A DNA stretch of 56,399 bases from a bacterium (lineage in GTDB: Bacteria > Armatimonadota > Abditibacteriia > Abditibacteriales > Abditibacteriaceae), in the NCBI GenBank assembly GCA_004172935.1, contig SDZD01000041.1, forward strand, positions 1 to 56,399, given 5' to 3'. The notes under the pieces were generated by a model. It searched no databases, was not told the DNA's origin, and worked only from the letters and a program-made list of their open reading frames with translations. Shown here in pieces: positions 9,272 to 15,673 of the stretch. The position numbers were made by a program, and so were the translations under genes. Position 1 is the first letter of the stretch; each line of letters begins with the position of its first letter.

Positions 9272-10176
9272 GCGCACGGAGCGACGGCAGGACGACGTTC
9301 TGCTACTGTCTGGTAGATCGAGGTGATGGTCGTTTCCTCGATATGGCCGCCGTGTCGCTCGCTTTCCTACGCGACGTTCACCCGTCCAACCCTATCGAAA
9401 TCGTCGCCGACGAGGAAACGCTGGCCTATGCCAAAAAACGCAACCACCCGTTGCTACGCGAGGCCAGCGACTGGCGCGTTCAGGATTGCTCGGCGATGGC
9501 CCCGGTACAGGCCAGTCGCTTTCTGAAAATCAATTGCCGCCGCTTCGTGCGCGGCGATATGGTCTTTCTCGACGCCGATATTATCCCACTACGCCCGTTT
9601 GCCCCATCGCTGAACGAGGCCACCAAATTCTCCATCGCCCGCGACGCATGGTTCATCGAGCATCCATCACAGTGGCCCGCGCCGCCCGCGCGCTGGTTCG
9701 ACGAGATGGGCTGGACGCGCCCCAAAACTTACTTCAACTCCGGTGTCATCTGGATGCGCGACGAAAGTTGGGTCGAGCAACTGGTGGAAGAGTGGGGCAC
9801 CCGTTGGCGCGCCTTCTCGGAGCGCACTCAGTTGTATATTGACCAGCCTTCGCTGAACGCCTCGTTGGCCTCGCGCGAATCGGGAAGCGAACTCGAATTG
9901 CTCTCCACGCGCTGGAACGCCCCCATCACTGCCGTCCACGACACTCTCGCGGGCGCCGCCTGGCTGCACTTCCTTTCCGATAGCGCCAAAACCGTGCTAC
10001 CCCTATGGACAGAGCGAATGCGCGACGGCAAACCCCTCTCGCCCGACGAGCGCAGCGCCTTCCGCCGCCATCCCTATCCGTGGCGCGAAGCCGGACGCCT
10101 ACGCGCGCATCTGCAAACCCGCCAGTACGGTCAGGCCGCGAAAACAATCGCCCGCAAACTCACGCGCGGCAAGTAG
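9268..10176 (+). CDS. GT-A fold glycosyltransferase, GT8-like
   Basis: A 302-residue cytoplasmic glycosyltransferase. The metal/nucleotide-sugar motif is FLDADI (D102-A-D104), followed by YFNSGVIWM and DQPSLNAS, an arrangement typical of GT8 and related families in which a retaining transferase uses a UDP-sugar. The first half carries the sugar-nucleotide binding strands (SRFLKINCRRF before DxD). The ATG overlaps the wzt stop codon as ATGA, so the three genes 7165-10176 look like one operon; the enzyme probably adds a sugar to the polysaccharide exported by the ABC pair. The exact sugar cannot be read from the sequence. Confidence 0.8.
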   Translation: MSARSDGRTTFCYCLVDRGDGRFLDMAAVSLAFLRDVHPSNPIEIVADEETLAYAKKRNHPLLREASDWRVQDCSAMAPVQASRFLKINCRRFVRGDMVFLDADIIPLRPFAPSLNEATKFSIARDAWFIEHPSQWPAPPARWFDEMGWTRPKTYFNSGVIWMRDESWVEQLVEEWGTRWRAFSERTQLYIDQPSLNASLASRESGSELELLSTRWNAPITAVHDTLAGAAWLHFLSDSAKTVLPLWTERMRDGKPLSPDERSAFRRHPYPWREAGRLRAHLQTRQYGQAAKTIARKLTRGK

Positions 10177-10192
10177 AACTGAGGGAGAAAAA

Positions 10193-10471
10193 TTACGATG
10201 AGTCTTTGGAGAGGAAAAAGCCAAGTCCTCCACCAATACAGCAGATGAATGTAAACATGATGAAGTTGACTGTATAAAAGCTGGTGGCCGCATTCCAAAA
10301 TCCTTCTTCTTGAATTGCATTCGCAAAACCCAAAGTGGCAACAGGCAAAATGCAAAAACTCTGTGATGCTTCCCAACTGTTGAAAGTCCATACTTCCCAG
10401 ATAGGGAGGCATCCACATAGAGTGATGGCAATCAATGCCCATTTAATAACTGATTCTGCTCTCTTGTTCAT
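10193..10471 (-). CDS. Small two-helix membrane protein, unknown
   Basis: A 92-residue reading frame, convergent with the glycosyltransferase. It has a first hydrophobic segment near residues 11-24, a second near 38-50, and a third at 68-86 ending in GGGLGFFLSKDSS. Base composition is clearly more A/T-rich than the neighbours, which may mean transfer or relaxed constraint. No ribosome binding site is obvious before the ATG at 10469-10471. I do not recognise a family; the hydrophobic pattern and intact frame are the only support. Confidence 0.5.
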   Translation of the reverse strand: MNKRAESVIKWALIAITLCGCLPIWEVWTFNSWEASQSFCILPVATLGFANAIQEEGFWNAATSFYTVNFIMFTFICCIGGGLGFFLSKDSS

Positions 10472-10673
10472 ATATTTATGTTACGTGCTGACATGGCAAA
10501 GAGCGAAGACATAAAAACTTTAGGCCGCCCGTTAGAAGAGAAAAGAATAGGCACCACTGCCAAAAATTTAATCTCGATTTGATTAGGCGTTAAGGCAAAT
10601 TAAAGCATTCCTGGTTATATGGGCACCTTAGCCATATTTTGTACGTCTAAAGTTCCAAAATCATAACGCAACG

Positions 10674-10777
10674 TTTGCTGGGGGAGTCGCTAATTCGAGT
10701 TATCGGAGATGCGGCTGAGAGGGCTGAGGGCCAACCCCAATTACCTGATCCAGTTCATGCTGGCGGAGGGAAGCAGG
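10674..10777 (+). promoter_or_regulatory. TPP riboswitch (thi element)
   Basis: All strongly conserved blocks of the thiamine-pyrophosphate aptamer are present in order: GGGGAGTC (10681-10688), CTGAGAGGGC (10715-10724), ACCTGATCC (10743-10751), a CCAG/CTGG hairpin (10750-10763), and GGAGGGAAGC (10765-10774). TTGCT (10675-10679) can pair with AGCAG (10772-10776) to close P1. The region between GTCGC and GCGGC is a slightly enlarged P3 stem. The first plus-strand gene after it is a pseudopilin, starting 109 bases downstream; no thiamine gene is in the window. The rest of 10472-10886 is A/T-rich and shows no other gene; a weak GCATTCG/CGAATGT hairpin and a T5 run lie between aptamer and gene. 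Confidence 0.92.
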
Positions 10778-10886
10778 CGCCTGACGTGGCATTCGCTCGA
10801 ATGTCGCGAAATGTCCCCTTTCACCTCGCGCATAATCCGGTAATCTTGCTTTTTGAGCATGGCAAACAATCCGTTTGGTCTTGACC

Positions 10887-11621
10887 ATGCATTATATTAC
10901 TCGTTCCCGGAGCGCTTTTACCCTCATAGAACTTTTGGTGGTTATCGCCATCATCGCTATTCTCGCGGCGATTTTGTTCCCCGTTTTTGCCGCCGCCCGC
11001 CAAAAAGCGCGCGATACATCGTGCCTGTCGAACATGAAACAAATCGGGCTATCCGTGCAACAGTACGTGCAGGACTACGATAGCATCTACCCCATCTACT
11101 ACGCCTATAACTCGAATCCATCGGCTGGCACAGTCGGCCACAAAGGCGTCGAGGTGTTGCTACAACCCTATGCCAAAAGCACGCAGCTTTTCAAATGCCC
11201 CAACGATTTAGGCGGGCCGACTCCTGAAACCAGTGCCACTTACGGGTGCCCTTCCGAACCCACTAAGCGTAACTCCTACGCCGACTGCTACGGCTCGTCG
11301 TACAAATTCAGCAAGGCGACGTTCAGTGTCGTCGCCAACGAATCGAGCGAAAACAACGCGCTCCTCACGACTGCCGCATTGGTGAACGATGCCGAATTCG
11401 CCAAGCCCGCCGAAACCCGCCTGATGCGCGATGAAATGTTCCCCTGGTTCTCGCCACAGCGCGACCCAGGCGGCGTCCGTTATGGCTACGGCACAGACTA
11501 TTATCGCCAGTGGCACCCCACAGGCGGCGCCATGCTGTACGCCGACGGCCACGCCAAATACCTCGCGTCCGACATGCAGTACGACCTAACCTGGAAAGAC
11601 GCCGCCGCCACCAAACACTAA
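10887..11621 (+). CDS. Pseudopilin-like secreted protein downstream of the TPP riboswitch
   Basis: A 244-residue member of the H-x9-DG pseudopilin group. The leader MHYITRSRS is followed by AFTLIELLVVIAIIAILAAI. The next segment differs from its relatives (FAAARQKARDTSCLSNMKQ rather than FARARENARRASCQSN). HPTGGAMLYADG near the C-terminus is the H-x9-DG motif. The ATG at 10887 is chosen to keep a short leader; an in-frame TTG lies at 10875. It is placed directly behind a TPP aptamer and in front of a strong terminator, so it appears to be a single-gene transcript that may respond to thiamine pyrophosphate. Confidence 0.87.
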   Translation: MHYITRSRSAFTLIELLVVIAIIAILAAILFPVFAAARQKARDTSCLSNMKQIGLSVQQYVQDYDSIYPIYYAYNSNPSAGTVGHKGVEVLLQPYAKSTQLFKCPNDLGGPTPETSATYGCPSEPTKRNSYADCYGSSYKFSKATFSVVANESSENNALLTTAALVNDAEFAKPAETRLMRDEMFPWFSPQRDPGGVRYGYGTDYYRQWHPTGGAMLYADGHAKYLASDMQYDLTWKDAAATKH

Positions 11622-11634
11622 TTGTTAGCCACTG

Positions 11635-11666
11635 AAAAAGGCGCTCCTACTTAGGAGCGCCTTTTT
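11635..11666 (+). terminator. Rho-independent terminator
   Basis: A GGCGCTCCTA/TAGGAGCGCC hairpin with a tiny loop, flanked by A5 and T5, begins 13 bases after the pseudopilin stop. Confidence 0.9.
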
Positions 11667-11687
11667 GCGCATGAGTTTTTGCGTATC

Positions 11688-12076
11688 TCAACAAGCAGAA
11701 TACGCCGGATATGATGAGTCCACGCTAAACATGGGCCATAAATAGGCATATGAGTAAGATGTCACAGCTTTTCGTGTAACATGGCGGCTCCCGAAACTGT
11801 AGATAAAGTTCGAGATTAATCCCCGATGCAGAAAAGCCGACACCAGAACCAACGTTAATAATACCCCGTTACATCTTTATGGCCGAAAGTCGAACCAACG
11901 CCCCTTCCCGTCATATAACCAAGAATAATACCTATCGGAAGCGAGTAGAGCAAATACATCCCCGTCAACATATCATCAGGATAGAGGCGGAATGGGTCAT
12001 CCTACATCACTATAAGCATTGTAAAACCTACAGAGCCAGAGATAGAACCAAAGAGAGATAAGTCGGCTCGTGACAT
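11688..12076 (-). pseudogene. Decayed small membrane-protein gene (internal amber plus frameshift)
   Basis: On the minus strand an ATG at 12074-12076 opens MSRADLSLFGS and runs as a hydrophobic frame that meets TAG at 12002-12004 (codon 25). It continues in the same frame with LPIGIILGYMTGRGVGSTFG and stops at TAA 11855-11857. A second hydrophobic frame (GVLLTLVLVSAFLHRG...) overlaps its end in another register and stays open to TGA at 11688-11690. Together they read like one membrane protein broken by a nonsense change and a frameshift. This explains most of the otherwise gene-free stretch 11667-12228. The parent family is not recognised, and the call could be wrong if the frames are chance. 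Confidence 0.4.
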
Positions 12077-12228
12077 AATCGTGAAGTATCTATGTCGAGT
12101 ATATTGGGCGTTTCAGTGGTGGTAGATGGTTCTTGCCTTTTCCCTCATTCAACCAACTTTAAGAAATCGTGGGGATAGGCGGAGCTTCAAACTTCGCTTC
12201 TGGAGTGGCTTTTTATCTGAATTGATGA

Positions 12229-12258
12229 TATACATCGTAATGCGATGCACATCGCATT
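12229..12258. promoter_or_regulatory. Inverted-repeat operator in front of the PadR gene
   Basis: Two overlapping dyads lie 12-42 bases before the PadR start: CATCG-TAATG-CGATG (12233-12247) and the perfect AATGCGATG-CA-CATCGCATT (12239-12258). PadR proteins commonly autoregulate through dyads of this ATnCATCG/CGATGnAT type. TGATGATATACAT just upstream could serve as an extended -10. Confidence 0.6.
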
Positions 12259-12270
12259 CGGAGGGTTTCT

Positions 12271-12621
12271 ATGCAACGCGAGCAATTGAAAGGCAACGTG
12301 CCAGTCCTTATCTTGGCTGTTTTAACTGATGGCGGGCTACATGGGTACGCCATCGCCAGAGAAATCGAGCGGCGCAGTGGCGGGATACTGGAGTGGAAGG
12401 AAGGTACGCTTTATCCCGCCCTTCACGCCCTAGAAAAAGACGGGTTTATTGTGGCGCAGTGGGAAAACAACGAGCGCGGCCCCTCGCGCAAGGTCTACAC
12501 GCTCACTCCCGAAGGTCACAGCGATTTGAAGCGGCGTAGTGCGGTTTGGAGCCAGTTCTCGCGCGCCGTGAACGATGTACTCGGTTTTCCCCCGACGGAG
12601 GATGCTCATGTCAAAGGCTGA
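12271..12621 (+). CDS. PadR family transcriptional regulator
   Basis: A 116-residue winged-helix repressor of the PadR type. Family hallmarks are the opening LKGNVPVLILAVL, then GGLHGYAIAREIERRSGGIL, EGTLYPALHALEKDGFI and the wing segment RKVYTLTPEG. GGAGGG eight bases before ATG is a good ribosome binding site. The stop overlaps the next gene's start region by 14 bases, and an inverted repeat precedes the gene. PadR regulators are very often paired with a HAAS/DUF1700-type membrane protein, as here, and probably control that pair. Confidence 0.94.
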   Translation: MQREQLKGNVPVLILAVLTDGGLHGYAIAREIERRSGGILEWKEGTLYPALHALEKDGFIVAQWENNERGPSRKVYTLTPEGHSDLKRRSAVWSQFSRAVNDVLGFPPTEDAHVKG

Positions 12622-13264
12622 CAATATTTTATTAGAGGCGTTTCTGGCCGAACTCGAATCGACACTGAGGGATATTCCAGTAGACCATCGCCGTGAAGTT
12701 CTGGATGAAACGCGAAGCCATCTTGAAGCGATGTTGGCCGCGCGGCGAAGTGACGGTTTCAGCGAAAATGAAGCGTGGCAGAGCGTTCGGTGGGGTTTCG
12801 GCGAACCCAAAGTCATTGGGGATGCTTTGGCGAAACAATGGCGCCAAGCGCCGCACTTCAGCGAGGCTCAAAACGCCGAGTCGGATCGGAGAACGCGGGC
12901 CATTAATTTCACTATTATTTTATGGCTCGCCGCTTTTGGATTTGCTCTGAATAATGTGCCACTTGGTGTGCTATCTCCCGGCGTCTTGAGCATTGCTATT
13001 ATTGGCGTAATTCCTTTTCTAGCTGCCTTCCAGACGTGGTGCCTGTACAAAGGACACGTAGCCATTACTCCTTCCAAAATTAAGGCGTTCGCGCTTTCCT
13101 GTGTGGTGCTATTTTCGCTTGGAATCAAACTGCAATGCGAGGGCACATCACAGGCGGCGCTTGTCAATCAACTTGGCGACGTATGCTTTGGCAGCATCGT
13201 GTTTATGGCCTGTTCCCTCATGCTTGCTTGGGAGGGGCGCGAAGCAAAAAAGAAACGAATTTGA
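12608..13264 (+). CDS. HAAS/DUF1700-type membrane protein coupled to PadR
   Basis: The first 75 residues (LEAFLAELESTLRDIP, VLDETRSHLEAM, ENEAWQSVRWGFGEPKVIG) form the short helical HAAS/DUF1700 domain normally found behind PadR regulators. Residues about 97-210 hold roughly four hydrophobic segments, and the C-terminus is basic (REAKKKRI). The ATG at 12608 has GGAGG six bases upstream; an in-frame ATG at 12602 is too close to that site. It overlaps the regulator gene by 14 bases. The role in the family is thought to be membrane signalling, often with cell-envelope ABC transporters, but no transporter is adjacent here. Confidence 0.82.
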   Translation: MSKADNILLEAFLAELESTLRDIPVDHRREVLDETRSHLEAMLAARRSDGFSENEAWQSVRWGFGEPKVIGDALAKQWRQAPHFSEAQNAESDRRTRAINFTIILWLAAFGFALNNVPLGVLSPGVLSIAIIGVIPFLAAFQTWCLYKGHVAITPSKIKAFALSCVVLFSLGIKLQCEGTSQAALVNQLGDVCFGSIVFMACSLMLAWEGREAKKKRI

Positions 13265-13325
13265 GGCACTGCCCGTTTTCGAGTGGGCGAGGTCGAGGAG
13301 TGGGAAGTTGGGCAAACTGCCGACC

Positions 13326-13616
13326 ATGAAGCGGATTTTTCTCCCCTTGTCGCTGGTTCTGCTGCTACTTGCGGGATGTTTTAGTTCGGGGGGGCGCAAG
13401 GCATACCTCGAAGGTCAACTGCCCCACTTGGTTACACAGGATTTACGGAAGAAGGCCGCGATGAATAGCACCCTTGTCGTGTGCCAATCGGTTGAGCTGG
13501 TGCTTGATGCACCGGGGCACTATGCGGGGAAGGCCGTGTTCGAGGATGGCACGCAAAAGAAAATCACGGTCGATGACGACGGCGGCGAGAATTTCCGCTT
13601 CAAAGTAGCGCCTTAA
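13326..13616 (+). CDS. Small lipoprotein, unknown
   Basis: A 96-residue protein with a textbook lipoprotein signal: MKR, a leucine-rich stretch, then LLAGC with Cys18 as the lipidated residue. The mature part of about 78 residues has a central ELVLDAPGHYAGKAVFEDG segment, resembling small periplasmic sensor or inhibitor folds, but I recognise no family. It lies 61 bases after the HAAS protein on the same strand and may share its transcript. Confidence 0.72.
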   Translation: MKRIFLPLSLVLLLLAGCFSSGGRKAYLEGQLPHLVTQDLRKKAAMNSTLVVCQSVELVLDAPGHYAGKAVFEDGTQKKITVDDDGGENFRFKVAP

Positions 13617-13673
13617 GCGCTTCCTTTATCAGTGTGTTCCAACCGGTAGGCATTCTTTATGACCGTGCCATGT

Positions 13674-13713
13674 TGGGCAACCAGCCAGCTGCTTATAGGG
13701 CTGCGGTTGCCCA
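13674..13713. terminator. Hairpin between convergent genes (TGGGCAACC/GGTTGCCCA)
   Basis: Nine perfect base pairs (13674-13682 with 13705-13713), extended inward by AGCC/GGCT, lie between two convergent genes. There is no T-run, so termination is inferred. The GGGCAACC...GGTTGCCC core is the same as in the inverted repeat at 31339-31444. Confidence 0.5.
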
Positions 13714-13731
13714 CTAGGGGGGGACTCTGTT

Positions 13732-14118
13732 CTAGCGCGAGATAACGTTCACGCTGATGGGATAACGCTGTTTCAACTCGTCGTTGATAAAAATCTCGAC
13801 CCAGATTTTGCCTTCGTGTTCCAGAGGCAAGCCTGCGAAGGTTTGAATCGCCATGAAACTGGCGTCCAAATCGGCGAGTTGGAAGGGGATGCTTTCGCTT
13901 TGCACCAGAACTTTGTCGTTGTCATCCAGAAAACGGGTTTGCTGTGTCCAGTCACCTTCGCCGCGAATCCATTTGTTCATCACGCACAGCGCGCGATGCT
14001 GTGTTGGGAATTGCGACACGGAAATTTGCTCGAACAGACCCAGCAAAAGCCATTTGCCGTTATCTTCGCGGCGGACCTCGTCACATAGAATCGAAAACTG
14101 CAAATCGGGTTCAATCAT
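13732..14118 (-). CDS. DUF6941-like conserved protein
   Basis: A 128-residue protein without signal peptide. The pattern of an opening LQFSILCDEVRRE, then KWLLLGLFEQISVSQFP, a middle VMNKWIRGEGDW, and a beta-rich end (GKIWVEIFINDEL) resembles the DUF6941 family, described mainly from Firmicutes and soil bacteria and of unknown function. It lies 56 bases behind the propeller-like gene on the same strand and is probably co-transcribed with it. The family assignment is from memory and moderately sure. Confidence 0.68.
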   Translation of the reverse strand: MIEPDLQFSILCDEVRREDNGKWLLLGLFEQISVSQFPTQHRALCVMNKWIRGEGDWTQQTRFLDDNDKVLVQSESIPFQLADLDASFMAIQTFAGLPLEHEGKIWVEIFINDELKQRYPISVNVISR

Positions 14119-14174
14119 CAGTCAGAGTTTGAGCGCTGGGAGTTACCCATCGCAGAACACCCTCTTCACAAGCA

Positions 14175-15554
14175 TTACCAATTCAATGCCTGAACGACTC
14201 CCGTATCAGAGTTGTCAACCATTAGAGGAACGATACGCTCCGCATTTGTGCGCATATTTTTCAGGAGTAGCGTCATGGAAGCATCCTCCGGCATGGTGTA
14301 GGCCAGCCATTCGCCGCGAAGCACTGGGTGGAGCAAAGTAAGAGTGCCACCTACCGGCGCCTCGACAAAAATGGATGCCACGAAACCTTTGTCGGCCAGC
14401 TTCCCCCGGTAAATTTTGTTGCGTGTCCCCTCAATCAAAAACAACTCGTTCTCTGATCCCCAGAACAATACCTCCACCGATTTCCTCGTTGCGCGTTCGG
14501 TTGCGGACGGAAGATAATTGGGAATGGTAACGGCAATGTCTTTTTCTAAATCCTTGCCCATAAGGACATTGGGCCACACCTCGTTTTGTATCAGATTGGT
14601 CTGCGTGTAGGCCAGCATTGTGCCATCGGGCGACCAGAGTGGTTGCGACTCGGAAAATTCTTTGTTTGGCCCTGTCAGCTCTTTGATAAATGTCGCTCTG
14701 GGGATGATGCCGAACTCGTCATAAAACCGACTGTAATCGTTGTCGGCGATGGTCTTCATGAACTTCTCTTCTGTATAACCTGGGTCATTAACATTGGACT
14801 CAAGGGTTTTTAACAGCCACAGGTGACTATTTGGCGAGGCCATCGAAGAGGGCGCATCGCGAACTTGCATGACAAATTGCCTCGCGTCAGGGGAAAAAGC
14901 GACGGATTCGGTTGCTTCTACGGGGGCTGCGAAGGGCAATTGCACCTTTTTCGGCGGTACACCATCCTCTACTTCTAAAAATCGTTGCTCTTTCGACGTG
15001 CTATCGTTGCGCATTACGATTTTTTCTCCGAATCTCAAATTGATTCGCTTTCTTTCCTTCAGTCTTTGAGCGGCAAGGTCTTCGCTGAAGTTCATGCCAC
15101 GCGCGAATATACGTGTCCATCCGGGCTGGTCATAGAGGGCATAGGTTTTTCGGGATGTGTCCCAAAACATCTGAAAGTTCTGTGCCTCGCGAGGAATAAG
15201 ACCGGCGGGTTGAATGCGCCCCTCGCAATCACCCACCCACACTTGCCCTGCACGAATGAAGCAGAACACTTTATGCTTTGGACCCCATTGGGGTGAATGG
15301 GCGCCAGAGACCAGAGGCACTGGAAGCGGATTGGGGTGCTTAATATCAATGGAGAAAATGCCGGAGTAAGACTCGGTTTCTATCTCACAGAGTATTTCTT
15401 CGCCCGTGAGACGAGGAATCGAATAGCGTTTTTCTAAGTCGGTGGCTGTGGGAAGCAAAGTTTCGGGTTGAGCAAACGCTGGATGGTAGCCACAAGAGAT
15501 GGTAATTAGTAGGGCGGGAAAGAGGCGAGACATACTGCCGCGTATCATTGTCAT
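14175..15554 (-). CDS. Secreted beta-propeller-like protein (TolB/WD40-type repeats)
   Basis: About 459 residues with an N-terminal export signal (SRLFPALLITISCGYHPAFAQ, cleavage after AFA). The mature part shows repeated blade-like segments: VSGAHSPQWGPKHKVFCF, VAFSPDARQFVMQV, SQPLWSPDGTMLAYTQ and GEWLAYTMPEDASMTLL. The phrases SPDG and SPDA are typical of TolB/PD40 propellers. It probably sits in the periplasm and has no visible catalytic motif. The start is uncertain: ATG codons at 15554, 15548 and 15533 all keep the signal. A longer frame to 15647 is rejected because it would begin inside the terminator of the upstream gene. Confidence 0.75.
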   Translation of the reverse strand: MTMIRGSMSRLFPALLITISCGYHPAFAQPETLLPTATDLEKRYSIPRLTGEEILCEIETESYSGIFSIDIKHPNPLPVPLVSGAHSPQWGPKHKVFCFIRAGQVWVGDCEGRIQPAGLIPREAQNFQMFWDTSRKTYALYDQPGWTRIFARGMNFSEDLAAQRLKERKRINLRFGEKIVMRNDSTSKEQRFLEVEDGVPPKKVQLPFAAPVEATESVAFSPDARQFVMQVRDAPSSMASPNSHLWLLKTLESNVNDPGYTEEKFMKTIADNDYSRFYDEFGIIPRATFIKELTGPNKEFSESQPLWSPDGTMLAYTQTNLIQNEVWPNVLMGKDLEKDIAVTIPNYLPSATERATRKSVEVLFWGSENELFLIEGTRNKIYRGKLADKGFVASIFVEAPVGGTLTLLHPVLRGEWLAYTMPEDASMTLLLKNMRTNAERIVPLMVDNSDTGVVQALNW

Positions 15555-15621
15555 GGGCTTAGGAAGAGGACCGCTCAGTTTGATTGTGAACGCTAATACA
15601 TGCCCACCATTATTCGAATGC

Positions 15622-15658
15622 AAAACGCGCGAGTGAATCCGATTCACTCGCGCGTTTT
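15622..15658 (-). terminator. Terminator of the GH106 gene
   Basis: A 17-bp perfect stem (AAAACGCGCGAGTGAAT paired with its complement across a CCG loop) lies 15 bases after the glycosidase stop, with T4 at the end on the minus strand. Confidence 0.9.
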
Positions 15659-15673
15659 AGTCAGTAGGTCGCT

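Noticed and set aside
8348..9277. Minus-strand frame of 309 codons opposite wzt
   Set aside because: Shadow of the ATPase gene, which has all ABC motifs; the antisense product has none.
10479..10580. 34-codon plus-strand frame before the riboswitch
   Set aside because: No ribosome binding site, no similarity, and it overlaps the expected promoter region of the riboswitch transcript.
11879..12061. 60-codon plus-strand frame
   Set aside because: Composition is His/Arg-rich and non-hydrophobic; the minus strand gives a better explanation as a decayed membrane-protein gene.
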